Shown: positions 16,562-25,136, counted from the first letter of the stretch. The stretch is 43,256 nucleotides of DNA from Nonomuraea antri (GCF_013283785.1 NZ_JABCPZ010000076.1:1-43256); one strand, 5' to 3'. Translations and numbers: made by a program. Notes: generated from the sequence alone by a model not told the origin.

Positions 16562-19087
16562 TCAGACGACCCCGTCGCGGCGGGCCAGCGCGGCGGCCTC
16601 CACCCGGGAGGCCACGCCCAGCTTGGCCAGGATGTTCGACACGTGCACGCCCGAGGTCCTGGCCGAGATGAACAGCCGCTCGGCGATCTGCCTGTTGCTC
16701 AGCCCCTCGGCCACCAGCCGCAGCACCTCCAGCTCGCGCGGCGACAACCCGGGATCGCCCGCCAGGCTGACCCGCGCCGCCGCGGCCGCCGCCGCGACCT
16801 CACGCCGCAGCGGCGGCGAGCCGATCCGCTCGGCGATCGCGGCCGCCTCACGCAGCGAGTCCCCGGCCGCCGCCCGGTCCTGGCCGGCCGCCCTGACCAG
16901 GGCCTGCGCCAGCGCGTACGGCTGACCGACCGCCCGCCACGCGGCCACCGCCGCCGCCCACGAACCCCCGCACTCGGCCTCGAACGTGGCCCGGTGGGCC
17001 CGCTGCACCAGCCCGGTCGTCGCGATGCCCGCGGGCGCCACGTGTATCCGGCCCAGCCTGGCCGCCACCACCAGCAGCGGCCAGGCGTAGCGGCGGCTGA
17101 GCGTCAGGTCGTGCTCCGTCAGCACGTGCTCGACCAGCCGCCCGGCCCGCCCGGTGTCGGCGCGGGCCAGGGCCAGCTTCGCTTCGAGCAGATCGGGCTC
17201 CAGGCACGAGTCGTAGCCGCGCGAGCGGCCCCGCATGAGCGGCCTGGCCTGGCCGAGCAGGTCCTCGGCCGCGTCGGGTTCGCCGTCCAGGAGCGCGACC
17301 GCGCCCCTGACCAGGAGGACCCAGGCCCGGTGGATCGGCGGCGGGTCGAGCGCCAGGGCCGCGTCCAGCACCGCGCGTGCCTCCTGGTGACGGCCGAGCG
17401 AGACCAGCGTCTCGCCCAGGTTCGAGGCCAGGTGCGCGCCGCGCGAACGCACCATGCCCAGGTGCTCGGCCTGGGCCAGTCCGCGCCTGGCCGCCGCCTC
17501 GGCCCCGGCGTGCTCGCCCGCGGCCTCCAGCACGTCGGCCTCGCCGGCGTAGGAGATCAGCAGCGTGTCGTCGTCCGGCGCGGACGCCCTGGCCCGGGCG
17601 TACAGGGTGGCGGCGGCGTCGAGGTCGCCGTCCAGTGCGGTGAGCGCGGCCAGGGTGACCAGCGACGGCGTGTCGCCGAGCGCCAGCGCGGCCGTGGCGT
17701 GGGCGCGGGCCTCGGCGTCCTGGCCGTTCCAGTACAGGGTGGTGGCGAGTGCGCCGATCAGCCTGGACTCGCGCGGGGCCAGCCGGACGGCCAGGCGCAG
17801 GTCGTCCAGCCCGTCCTCGCCGAGCAGGTCGCGGATCGCCACGCGCAGTTCCAGCAGGCGGGCGGCACGCAGCGGGTCGTCGCCCACCTCGCCGAGCGCC
17901 CGGGTGGCGAGCTCCTCGGCGCGGACGGCGTCACCGGCGTGCAGCGCGTCCCTGGCGGCCAGGGCCAGGACCTCGGCGTGGTCGGCGGGCGCCGGGTGGG
18001 CCGGATCCCACAGGTCGAGCACGCGTTCCCAGCGGCCCGCCCGCCAGGCGGCGTCGAAGGCGCGCCGCCGGTCGCCCGCCGCGTACCAGTGGTCGGCGGC
18101 CTGTTCTGGCCAGGCCTCGGCGCAGCGGGCGTGCAATCGGCGCCGCTCACCCGGCAGCAGGTCCTCGTAGACCGCGTCGCGGATCAAGGCGTGCCTGAAG
18201 ACGTACGCGTCGCCGTCGACGAGCAGCAGCCTGGCCGACACGACGGGCCGGAGTGCGTCGTCCAGGGCCAGGTCGTCCAGTCCGGCGACGGATCTGAGCA
18301 CCTCGTGCGGCGTGCTGCGGCCGGCGACGGCGGCCACGCGCAGCACGTCGAGGCTCGCCCGCCCGAGACGTTCGGCCCCGGCCAGCAGCAGCTCGCGCAG
18401 CGAGGCCGGGGTGCGCGCGGCCGCGCCGCCCGCCTCGGCCAGCGCCTCGACGAACAGCGGGTTGCCCTCGCTGCGCGCGGCGATCCGCGCCACCTCGCCG
18501 GGATCGGCGTCGGGGCCGAGCAGCGCGGCCACGTCGTCCGTGGCGAGCGGCGGCACCCTGATCACCGTCGCGCCGGGCAGCCGCAGCGGCTCGCGCGAGG
18601 TCGCGACGATCAGCGGGCCCGGCCGCGTGAGGTTCCGCAGCAGGAACGCCAGCAGGTCGCGGCCGGCCCGGTCGGCCCAGTGCAGGTCCTCCAGCACGAG
18701 CACCAGCGGGCGGCGCTCGGCAGCGCGCTCGACCAGCAGCAGCGCCTCCTCGAACAGCCGCGCCCGGCCCAGGTCCCGGTGCTCGCCGGCCTCGCCTAGC
18801 TCGGGCAGCAGCCGGGCCAGCCCGTGCCGTCCGCCGCCGGGCACCAGCTCGGGCCCGTAAGCACGCACCAGCCTGCGCAACACCGGGACGAACGCCGCAT
18901 AAGCCACGTTCCCCGGATCGGCGCCGCCCGCCACCACCAGGGCGTCGACCTGCCGGGTGAACTCGGCGACCAGCCTGGACTTGCCGATCCCGGCCTCGCC
19001 CACGACCAGCGCCGCACCGGGCGTCCGCGCCCAGGCGCCGGCCAGCGCGGCCAACTCCGCCCTCCGTCCGACGAACACATCGCCCAT
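16562..19087 (-). CDS. LuxR-family (LAL) ATP-binding regulator
   Basis: This is a large transcriptional activator of 841 aa. It has a P-loop NTPase domain with Walker A GEAGIGKS (30-37) and a Walker B-like LVLVLEDLHWAD (about 125-136), a long TPR-like helical middle, and a C-terminal LuxR helix-turn-helix (LSPRELEVLRLVAEGLSNRQIAERL, last ~65 residues). LAL regulators often activate carbon-source or secondary-metabolite genes. The start is the ATG at 19087, where the conserved FVGRRAEL begins; the 35 in-frame codons upstream look non-coding. It is divergent from the MFS transporter at 19167, which is a likely target. Confidence 0.93.
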   Translation of the reverse strand: MGDVFVGRRAELAALAGAWARTPGAALVVGEAGIGKSRLVAEFTRQVDALVVAGGADPGNVAYAAFVPVLRRLVRAYGPELVPGGGRHGLARLLPELGEAGEHRDLGRARLFEEALLLVERAAERRPLVLVLEDLHWADRAGRDLLAFLLRNLTRPGPLIVATSREPLRLPGATVIRVPPLATDDVAALLGPDADPGEVARIAARSEGNPLFVEALAEAGGAAARTPASLRELLLAGAERLGRASLDVLRVAAVAGRSTPHEVLRSVAGLDDLALDDALRPVVSARLLLVDGDAYVFRHALIRDAVYEDLLPGERRRLHARCAEAWPEQAADHWYAAGDRRRAFDAAWRAGRWERVLDLWDPAHPAPADHAEVLALAARDALHAGDAVRAEELATRALGEVGDDPLRAARLLELRVAIRDLLGEDGLDDLRLAVRLAPRESRLIGALATTLYWNGQDAEARAHATAALALGDTPSLVTLAALTALDGDLDAAATLYARARASAPDDDTLLISYAGEADVLEAAGEHAGAEAAARRGLAQAEHLGMVRSRGAHLASNLGETLVSLGRHQEARAVLDAALALDPPPIHRAWVLLVRGAVALLDGEPDAAEDLLGQARPLMRGRSRGYDSCLEPDLLEAKLALARADTGRAGRLVEHVLTEHDLTLSRRYAWPLLVVAARLGRIHVAPAGIATTGLVQRAHRATFEAECGGSWAAAVAAWRAVGQPYALAQALVRAAGQDRAAAGDSLREAAAIAERIGSPPLRREVAAAAAAARVSLAGDPGLSPRELEVLRLVAEGLSNRQIAERLFISARTSGVHVSNILAKLGVASRVEAAALARRDGVV

Positions 19088-19104
19088 TATCGGCGGCCGC
19101 TTTA

Positions 19105-19118
19105 CGTAGGCCGCTACG
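19105..19118. promoter_or_regulatory. Short inverted repeat in LuxR/MFS divergent region
   Basis: CGTAGGCCGCTACG has 5-bp arms (CGTAG/CTACG) around GCCG. It lies 18 bases before the LuxR-type gene start and about 50 before the MFS start, in the only shared regulatory gap (79 bases). It could be an activator site, but that is speculative. Confidence 0.3.
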
Positions 19119-19166
19119 CATCCTGCCCGATGTGCGGCGACCGGCTGGTTTGCCAGCGTCGTCGGC

Positions 19167-20285
19167 ATGATGACGCGTTCGATGATCCACATGATGATCG
19201 CCTCGGTGAGCGGGCTGCTCGGCTTCTACCTGCTGTTCTCCACGGTCCCGCTGTACGCGGCACAGGGCGGCGCGGGCGAGTTCGGCGCGGGGGCGACGAC
19301 CGGCGCGATGATGGCCGCCACGGTGGCGGCCGAGCTGGCGGTGCCGTGGCTGCTGGCCAGGCTCGGCTACCGCCGGGTGCTGGCGCTCGGCCTGCTGCTG
19401 CTCGGCCTGCCCGCGCTGGTCCTGCCGCTCTCGCCGGCGCTGCCGCTGGTGCTGGCGGTGAGCCTGCTGCGCGGCGGCGGTCTTGGCGTGCTCGTGGTCG
19501 CCGGCACCGCGCTGGCCGCCGAGCTGACCCCGCACGAGCGGCGCGGCGAAGGTCTCGGCCTGTACGGCGTGGCCGTCGGCGTCCCCTCGGTGCTGGGGCT
19601 GCCGCTGGGCCTGTGGGCGGGCGACGCGCTCGGGTTCACCCCGGTGCTGGTCGCCGCCGGGCTCGTCCCGCTGGCCGGGCTGCTGGCCGTACTGCCGGCT
19701 GGGCTGCCGGCTGGGCCCGCGCTGCCCGACACCAGGCCCGTACGCACCAGGACCCCGGGTCGCCTGGCCGGGCTGAGTGGCTTGGCGGGGCTCACCGTGC
19801 TCTTCGCCTCGGTCACGGTGGCCACCGGGGTGCTGGTGACGTTCCTGCCGCTGGCGGGCTCGCCCGAGCTGGCCTCGCTGGCGCTGCTGGCGCAGTCGAT
19901 CGCCACGCCGGTGGCCCGGTACTGGGCGGGCAGGCACGGTGACAGGCACGGCTCGGCCCGGCTGCTCGGGCCCGGCGTCCTGGCCGCGGCCGCGGGCGTC
20001 GCGGCGCAGATCTGGGTGGACGCCCCGATCACGGTGGTGGCGGGCATGGCGTTGTTCGGCGCCGGGTTCGGCGTGCTGCAGAACGCCACGCTGACGCTGA
20101 TGTTCGAGCGGGGCGAGACGGGCACGGTCAGCGCGCTGTGGAACCTGGCCTACGACGCCGGGATGGGCGTGGGCGCGCTGGGCTTCGGCCTGTTGCTCCC
20201 GGCCGTCGGCTATCCGGCCGGGTTCGCGGCGATCGCCGTACTGATGATCGTCACGTTGCCGCTGCGGGGTAGGCCGTGTCGATGA
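19167..20285 (+). CDS. MFS transporter
   Basis: A 372-aa integral membrane protein with about 12 hydrophobic segments, a basic cytoplasmic loop between helices 6 and 7 (PVRTRTPGRL, about 190-200) and the helix-2/3 motif ARLGYRRVLALG typical of the major facilitator superfamily. It is probably a drug or metabolite exporter; the substrate is unknown. It is divergent from the LuxR-type regulator. Its 3' end overlaps that of the convergent TetR gene by 35 bases. Two ATG codons stand in a row at the start. Confidence 0.9.
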   Translation: MMTRSMIHMMIASVSGLLGFYLLFSTVPLYAAQGGAGEFGAGATTGAMMAATVAAELAVPWLLARLGYRRVLALGLLLLGLPALVLPLSPALPLVLAVSLLRGGGLGVLVVAGTALAAELTPHERRGEGLGLYGVAVGVPSVLGLPLGLWAGDALGFTPVLVAAGLVPLAGLLAVLPAGLPAGPALPDTRPVRTRTPGRLAGLSGLAGLTVLFASVTVATGVLVTFLPLAGSPELASLALLAQSIATPVARYWAGRHGDRHGSARLLGPGVLAAAAGVAAQIWVDAPITVVAGMALFGAGFGVLQNATLTLMFERGETGTVSALWNLAYDAGMGVGALGFGLLLPAVGYPAGFAAIAVLMIVTLPLRGRPCR

Positions 20286-20850
20286 GCCCGCGCAGGAAGG
20301 CGGGGACGTCGTCCAGCCCGTACGCCTTGAGCGTCTCCGGGCTCTGCGTGAGCAGGTAGGTCAGCGCGGTGTTGACGCACATGGTCACCATGGCCGCGGC
20401 CGATCGGGTGGCCGGCAGCCCGGCCGCCCGCTGCGACTCCAGGTGCAGCGCCAGATCGGCCTGGGTGAGCTCGGCCAGCGTCTCCCGCACGCGCGGTCGC
20501 CGCGCCGCCTCCGCGTGCAGCTCGACGTAGGCCAGCACGCGGGAGCGGTTGACCGTGCGCGCCCGCTCGACCAGCTCGGCCAGCAACGCGACCAGCCCGT
20601 CGCGGCCGTCGACGCTGATCGACTGCGCGTGCCGCAGATCGGCCCAGTAACGCTCGACGCAGCGTTCGGCGGCGGCCTGCAGCAGCGCGTCACGGCTGGC
20701 GAAGTAGTTCTTGGCGGTGCCTTCGGGCAGGCCGGCCCGCTGGTCGACGGCCCGGTGGGTCAGCCCTCTGCCGCCCTGCTCGGCCAGCACCTCGATGGCC
20801 GCGTCACGCAGCAGGTCGCGCCGGTCCCGGTTCTCCGCCATGGCCTTCAT
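20251..20850 (-). CDS. TetR family repressor
   Basis: A 199-aa (or 196-aa, from a second ATG at 20841) TetR protein. It has helix-turn-helix residues GLTHRAVDQRAGLPEGTAKNYFASRDALLQ (about 29-58) and a C-terminal helical ligand domain. It is divergent from the FAD monooxygenase gene at 20920 across a gap that holds a 38-bp near-perfect palindrome (20866-20903), the expected operator. It therefore very likely represses that gene and itself. The stop lies inside the end of the convergent MFS gene. Confidence 0.92.
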   Translation of the reverse strand: MKAMAENRDRRDLLRDAAIEVLAEQGGRGLTHRAVDQRAGLPEGTAKNYFASRDALLQAAAERCVERYWADLRHAQSISVDGRDGLVALLAELVERARTVNRSRVLAYVELHAEAARRPRVRETLAELTQADLALHLESQRAAGLPATRSAAAMVTMCVNTALTYLLTQSPETLKAYGLDDVPAFLRGLIDTAYPAAAT

Positions 20851-20865
20851 TATGGCGACTTGCCC

Positions 20866-20903
20866 GATCTACCACAACAGTGGTACCACAGTTGGGGTAG
20901 ATC
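20866..20903. promoter_or_regulatory. 38-bp palindromic operator for TetR
   Basis: The 38-base segment matches its own reverse complement except for two symmetric base pairs. The outer arms are GATCTACC and GGTAGATC, and the centre is GTGGTACCAC. It lies 15 bases from the TetR start and 16 from the monooxygenase start, just before AAGGAG, so binding would block both genes. The length would allow two TetR dimers. Confidence 0.75.
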
Positions 20904-20919
20904 AAGGAGAGGATGACCC

Positions 20920-21957
20920 ATGAAGGGAACCGCCGCCATCGTCGGCGCGGGCATCGGCGGGCTGGCGACCGCCGTCGGGCTGCGCCGTATCGGCTGGCAG
21001 GTGACCGTGCTGGAGCGCTGGACGCGGATCAGGCCCGAGGGCACCGCGCTCGGCCTGCGTCCCGACGCGCAGGCCGCGCTCGCCAGGCTGGGGCTGGCCG
21101 ACGAGCTGCGCCACCGCACGATCCCCTACCGGCACGCGCAGATCCGCACCCCGGGCGGCCGCCGCATCGCCGACCTGCCGCTGGAACGCATCGAGCGGGC
21201 GGGCGGGGCGCCGGTGCTGATGTTGTCCAGGACGTCGCTGATGGAGCTCCTGCTCGCCGCCGCGCACGACCTCCCGGTGGAGACCGGCACGAAGATCGCC
21301 GACCCCGAGGCGCTGCGCCGGGACCACGACCTGGTGGTGGGCGCCGACGGGCTGCGCAGCACGGTCCGCGCCGCCTACTTCGGCACCGGCGTACGCCCCC
21401 GCTACAGCGGCATCGTGGCCTGGCGCGGCGTCGCCGGGTTCGAGCCGCCCGCCCACGGCGAGACCTGGGGTCCCGGCCAGGTGTTCGGCATCACGCCGCA
21501 GGAGCCGGGTGTCAGCAACTGGTACGCCGCCGTCCAGACCCCGGAAGGCCACCGCGAGACCCTGGACGACCTGCGCCGGCGCTACGCCGGCTGGCACGAC
21601 CCGATCCCCCGGATCCTGGCCGAGGCGAGCGAGGACGGCGTGCTGCGGCACGAGATCCACGACCTCGCACCGCATCTGAAGTCGTTCGTCACCGGCAACG
21701 TCGCCCTGGTCGGCGACGCCGCGCACGCCATGACGCCGGCGCTCGGCCAGGGCGCCTGCCAGGCCCTGCTGGACGCGGCCGCGCTCACCGCCTGCCTGGA
21801 GTCCGCGGACGAGGTGGCGGGGGCGCTGCGCGCGTACGACGCCCAGCGCAGGAGGCCGGCGCAACGCGTGGTGACGCTGTCGCGCCGCATGACCCGGCTG
21901 GCCGGCCACCGCCTGACCGGGCCGCGCAACACACTCATGCGCCTGCTGCCCGCCTGA
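20920..21957 (+). CDS. FAD-dependent monooxygenase
   Basis: A 345-aa class A flavin monooxygenase. It has the Rossmann motif GAGIGG (residues 9-14), GADGLRSTVR (about 146-155) and GDAAHAMTPALGQG (about 265-278), the salicylate-hydroxylase-like pattern. It should hydroxylate an aromatic or related compound with NAD(P)H and oxygen. The start at 20920 has AAGGAG about 10 bases upstream. A competing ATG at 20913 is in another frame. It is under the divergent TetR gene, and a double-GNAT gene follows 26 bases on, possibly in the same transcript. The substrate is unknown. Confidence 0.92.
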   Translation: MKGTAAIVGAGIGGLATAVGLRRIGWQVTVLERWTRIRPEGTALGLRPDAQAALARLGLADELRHRTIPYRHAQIRTPGGRRIADLPLERIERAGGAPVLMLSRTSLMELLLAAAHDLPVETGTKIADPEALRRDHDLVVGADGLRSTVRAAYFGTGVRPRYSGIVAWRGVAGFEPPAHGETWGPGQVFGITPQEPGVSNWYAAVQTPEGHRETLDDLRRRYAGWHDPIPRILAEASEDGVLRHEIHDLAPHLKSFVTGNVALVGDAAHAMTPALGQGACQALLDAAALTACLESADEVAGALRAYDAQRRRPAQRVVTLSRRMTRLAGHRLTGPRNTLMRLLPA

Positions 21958-21983
21958 GCGAGTCGTCGGGGACAATCCTCCCC

Positions 21984-22901
21984 ATGACTGACCTCAGGTT
22001 GCCCGCCGGGTTCCGGGCCGGGCCGGCCTCGCTCGCCGACGCCCCGGCGATCCACCGGCTGGTCGCGGCCGCCGAGCACGACCTGCTCGGCCGGCCGGAG
22101 ACCGGCCAGGACGCCATCACCGCCGACCTCGCGCGTCCCGGCCTGGACCTGGCCGCCGACACGCTGCTCGTGCACGACCCGCATGGCAACCCGGCCGCCC
22201 GCGCCTGGGTGAACCGGGGCCGGCGGTGCGCGATCGACGTCCACCCCCGCCATCGGGGGCTCGGGCTGGGCGGCGCGCTGCTCGGCTGGGCCGAGGTCAG
22301 GGCACGCCGGCTGGGCAGCCCGCGCCTCGCCCAGACCATCCAGGACGCGGATCACGCGGCGACGCTGCTGCTGCGCTCGCGCGGCTACACGGCGTTCGTC
22401 ACCCAGTGGCTGCTGCAGATCGCGCTGCCCACGGCGCCGGCGGTACCGGGTCCGCCACCGGGCATCACCGTGCGGCCGTTCGAGCCGGGCGACGAGCAGG
22501 CGGCGTACCTGCTGACCGAGGACGCCTTCGACTCCTGGCAGCAGCGGCGCAAGTCGTACCAGGAGTGGGCGCGGCTGACCGTCGGCCGCCCCACCTTCGC
22601 GCCCGCCGCCTCACCGCTGGCCTTCGCCGGCGGCGAACTGGTCGGCGCGGTGTTGTCCCTGGACGCCCCCGGCACGAACGAGGGGTACGTCGACCGGGTG
22701 GCCGTCCGCGCCGATCACCGCGGCCGGGGCATCGCGGGCCTGCTGCTGCGTACCGCGTTCCACGCCTTGCACCAGGGCGGCCGGCGCGGCTGCACGCTCT
22801 GGACCCATTCGGACACCGGCGCGCTGTCGCTGTACGAGCGGGCCGGTATGACGGTCAGGAGCAGCTCCACCGTCTACGGCAAGCCGCTCACCGACGCGTG
22901 A
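21984..22901 (+). CDS. Double-domain GNAT acetyltransferase
   Basis: A 305-aa protein with two GNAT folds. The first (about 1-150) has a weak acetyl-CoA motif HPRHRGLGLGGALL. The second (about 150-305) has the full motif VAVRADHRGRGIAGLLL and ends in SLYERAGMTV. Tandem GNAT proteins include mycothiol synthase MshD, but there is no specific reason to call it that here. The ATG at 21984 is the start; a larger frame upstream is only the antisense-free shadow of the preceding gene. It follows the FAD monooxygenase and converges with obg 13 bases away. Confidence 0.88.
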   Translation: MTDLRLPAGFRAGPASLADAPAIHRLVAAAEHDLLGRPETGQDAITADLARPGLDLAADTLLVHDPHGNPAARAWVNRGRRCAIDVHPRHRGLGLGGALLGWAEVRARRLGSPRLAQTIQDADHAATLLLRSRGYTAFVTQWLLQIALPTAPAVPGPPPGITVRPFEPGDEQAAYLLTEDAFDSWQQRRKSYQEWARLTVGRPTFAPAASPLAFAGGELVGAVLSLDAPGTNEGYVDRVAVRADHRGRGIAGLLLRTAFHALHQGGRRGCTLWTHSDTGALSLYERAGMTVRSSSTVYGKPLTDA

Positions 22902-22914
22902 CGGGCGAGGGCGG

Positions 22915-24267
22915 CTACCCCAGCCGGTTGTCCGTGCCGCGCGGCCCCTGGCGCACCGACTCCGCGTGCAGCGTCGGCTGCCAGTCGAAGACGTAGCCGC
23001 CTTCCATGGGCCCGATCACGACCTCGGCCCCGGCCTTCGCCCCGGCCTTGACCAGCTCTTCCTCGACCCCGAGCCGCTCCAGCCTGTCGGCCAGGTAGCC
23101 CACGGCCTCGTCGTTGGTGAAGTCGGTCTGGCGGATCCACCGCTCCGGCTTCTCGCCGGTGACCTGGAACATGTTCTCGTTCACCCGGCGCACCTTGAAC
23201 CCGGTCTCGCCGAGCTGCTTGGGCCGGATCACCAGCCTGGTCGGCTCCTCGACCGGCTTGTTCGCCCGGGCCGCGGCCACCCACTCGCCCATCGCGAACG
23301 TGAACTCGCGCAACCCGTCGTGCGTGGCCGCCGAGATGGTGAACACCTGCAGCCCCTTGGCCTCGAACTCGGGCCTGACCAGCTCGGCCAGCTCCCGCGC
23401 GTCGGGCACGTCGGCCTTGTTCAGCACGACCATGCGGGGCCGGTCTTCGAGTTTCCCGTACGCCGCCAGCTCGGCCTCGATCACCTCGTAGTCGGTGACC
23501 GGGTCGCGGCCGGGCTCCATGGTGGCGCAGTCGATGACGTGCACGAGCATGTCGCACCGCTCGACGTGGCGCAGGAACTCGTGCCCGAGCCCCTTGCCCT
23601 GCGAGGCGCCGGGGATCAGCCCGGGCACGTCGGCGACCGTGAACACGGTCTCGCCCGCGGTGACGACCCCGAGGTTCGGGATCAGCGTGGTGAACGGGTA
23701 GTCGGCGATCTTCGGCTTGGCCGCGCTGAGCGCCGCGATCAGCGACGACTTGCCCGCGCTGGGGAACCCGACGAGCGCCACGTCGGCCACGCTCTTGAGC
23801 TCCAGCATGACGTCGAGCCCGTCGCCGGGCTCGCCGAGCAGCGCGAAACCGGGGGCCTTGCGCTTGGTGCTGGCCAGCGCGGCGTTGCCGAGCCCGCCGT
23901 GCCCGCCCTGCGCGATCACGTATCGGGTGCCGGCGCCGACCAGGTCGACCAGCACCTCGCCGGTCTGGGCGTCCTTGACCACGGTGCCGTTGGGCACCGC
24001 CAGGATCACGTCGCCGCCGTTGGCGCCGTCGCGGTTGGAGCCCTGCCCCTGCTTGCCGTTGTCGGCCTTGCGGTGCGGACGCCGGTGGTATTCCAGCAGC
24101 GTCGCGGTGTTCGGGTCGACCTCCAGGACGACGTCACCGCCCCGCCCGCCGTTGCCGCCGTCGGGCCCGCCCAGCGGCTTGAACTTCTCCCGGTGGATGG
24201 AGGCGCAGCCGTTTCCCCCGTCACCGGCCCTGATGTGCAGGACCACCTGGTCCACGAAGTCCGGCAT
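22915..24267 (-). CDS. obg: Obg GTPase
   Basis: ObgE/CgtA is an essential GTPase in late 50S assembly and stress signalling. The 450-aa protein has the glycine-rich Obg fold (1-157, with GGNGGRGGDVVL), the G domain (Walker A GFPSAGKSS near 166, DVPGLI, NKAD) and the C-terminal OCT domain (about 340-425, GFKVRRVNENMFQVTG). The start is the ATG with GGAGAAGG upstream, nine codons into a longer frame. A strong terminator separates it from rpmA upstream, so it may need its own promoter or read-through. It converges with the GNAT gene. Confidence 0.97.
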   Translation of the reverse strand: MPDFVDQVVLHIRAGDGGNGCASIHREKFKPLGGPDGGNGGRGGDVVLEVDPNTATLLEYHRRPHRKADNGKQGQGSNRDGANGGDVILAVPNGTVVKDAQTGEVLVDLVGAGTRYVIAQGGHGGLGNAALASTKRKAPGFALLGEPGDGLDVMLELKSVADVALVGFPSAGKSSLIAALSAAKPKIADYPFTTLIPNLGVVTAGETVFTVADVPGLIPGASQGKGLGHEFLRHVERCDMLVHVIDCATMEPGRDPVTDYEVIEAELAAYGKLEDRPRMVVLNKADVPDARELAELVRPEFEAKGLQVFTISAATHDGLREFTFAMGEWVAAARANKPVEEPTRLVIRPKQLGETGFKVRRVNENMFQVTGEKPERWIRQTDFTNDEAVGYLADRLERLGVEEELVKAGAKAGAEVVIGPMEGGYVFDWQPTLHAESVRQGPRGTDNRLG

Positions 24268-24290
24268 TACCTTCTCCCCCAGTACGTACA

Positions 24291-24331
24291 AGAAAAAAAG
24301 CTAGGGGTGGATCGGATCGATCCACCCCTAG
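24291..24331 (-). terminator. Terminator between rpmA and obg
   Basis: Perfect 13-bp arms at 24301-24313 and 24319-24331 (CTAGGGGTGGATC and its complement) flank a 5-base loop and are followed on the minus strand by C, seven T's and C (24292-24300). It is the strongest rho-independent terminator in the window, so the rplU-rpmA transcript should mostly stop here. Confidence 0.85.
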
Positions 24332-24353
24332 TGCAACTTCGAGAGCCGCGAAA

Positions 24354-24611
24354 TTACTCCGCGACCGGAATGATGCTCACGGCCTTGCGACCGCGCTTGA
24401 CACCGAACTGCACGTGGCCCGCGGCCAGCGCGAACAGCGTGTCGTCGCCACCGCGGCCGACGTTGTCGCCGGGGTGGAAGTGGGTGCCGCGCTGACGGAC
24501 GATGATCTCGCCCGCGTTCACCAGCTGCCCACCGAAGCGCTTGACGCCCAGGCGCTGAGCGTTCGAGTCACGGCCGTTCCGGGTGGACGACGCGCCCTTC
24601 TTGTGTGCCAT
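24354..24611 (-). CDS. rpmA: 50S ribosomal protein L27
   Basis: L27 is at the peptidyl-transferase centre; its N-terminus reaches the tRNA ends. The 85-aa protein is typical (MAHKKGASSTRNGRDS, LGVKRFGGQLV, RQRGTHFHPG). There is no extra N-terminal extension needing cleavage. It follows rplU by 15 bases on the same strand and ends 23 bases before the terminator. Confidence 0.98.
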   Translation of the reverse strand: MAHKKGASSTRNGRDSNAQRLGVKRFGGQLVNAGEIIVRQRGTHFHPGDNVGRGGDDTLFALAAGHVQFGVKRGRKAVSIIPVAE

Positions 24612-24626
24612 CTCTCAAACTCCCGA

Positions 24627-24929
24627 TCAGGCCTGGTCGATACCGGTGATCTTCACCTGGGTGTACCGCTGACGGTGACCCTGGCGCTTCTTGTAACCGG
24701 TCTTGTTCTTGTACTTGAGAATGCGGATCTTCGGGCCCTTGGTCTCACCGAGGATCTCGGCGCTGACCGTGAACTTGCCCGCCTCCGTGGTCACATCGCC
24801 GTCGTTGACGACGAGCACCGTCGGCAGCGAAACCGAAGAGCCGACCTCGCCGGCGACCTTGTCCACCTCGAGGACGTCACCGACGGAGACCTTCTGCTGC
24901 CTGCCGCCGCAACGAACGATCGCGTACAC
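24627..24929 (-). CDS. rplU: 50S ribosomal protein L21
   Basis: L21 binds 23S rRNA. The 100-aa protein shows the family sequence MYAIVRCGGRQQKVSVGDVL and the C-terminal NKTGYKKRQGHRQRYTQVKI. It starts at a GTG with AGAAGGG upstream. It heads the rplU-rpmA pair; the 207-base gap from rne holds a hairpin leader. Confidence 0.98.
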   Translation of the reverse strand: MYAIVRCGGRQQKVSVGDVLEVDKVAGEVGSSVSLPTVLVVNDGDVTTEAGKFTVSAEILGETKGPKIRILKYKNKTGYKKRQGHRQRYTQVKITGIDQA

Positions 24930-24963
24930 CGCGGAACCCTTCTACTGACTCACTGTTGCGTCA

Positions 24964-25016
24964 CCGGCCGCTCCCGCGGAGCGACCGGCCGAATGCTGCG
25001 CCATGTTCATTCGGCC
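24964..25016 (-). promoter_or_regulatory. Candidate rplU leader with competing hairpins
   Basis: Two stems occur on the transcript before rplU. GGCCGAATG/CATTCGGCC (24987-24995 and 25008-25016) is perfect over 9 bp. An 11-bp stem (24964-24974 and 24978-24988, with one G-U pair) overlaps it by two bases, so the two partly exclude each other. Ribosomal L21 leaders are known regulators in Firmicutes; here the role is inferred. A weak promoter candidate (TTCGCT, 18 bases, TATCCT at 25082-25111) lies upstream. Confidence 0.4.
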
Positions 25017-25136
25017 TGTCTCAAACCGACGAACCGAGTAGGCGCGCCAACAGGGCACGTCACCTGACGCACCGATTCACCAGGATACCGGATGAACGGT
25101 TTCCCAGCGAACCGGCCGGATCGTCGGACAGCCCAC

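Noticed and set aside
16145..18799. 884-aa open frame on the plus strand
   Set aside because: It is antisense to the LuxR-type regulator, Arg/Gly/Gln-rich, with no domain; high-GC coding DNA leaves such frames open.
20866..20903. 38-bp palindrome as a terminator
   Set aside because: It sits between divergent start codons with a ribosome binding site beside it and no T tract, so an operator fits better.
20913..21958. Frame from ATG 20913 merging into the GNAT gene (662 aa)
   Set aside because: The upstream 350 codons are an out-of-frame reading of the FAD monooxygenase. The GNAT domain starts at 21984.
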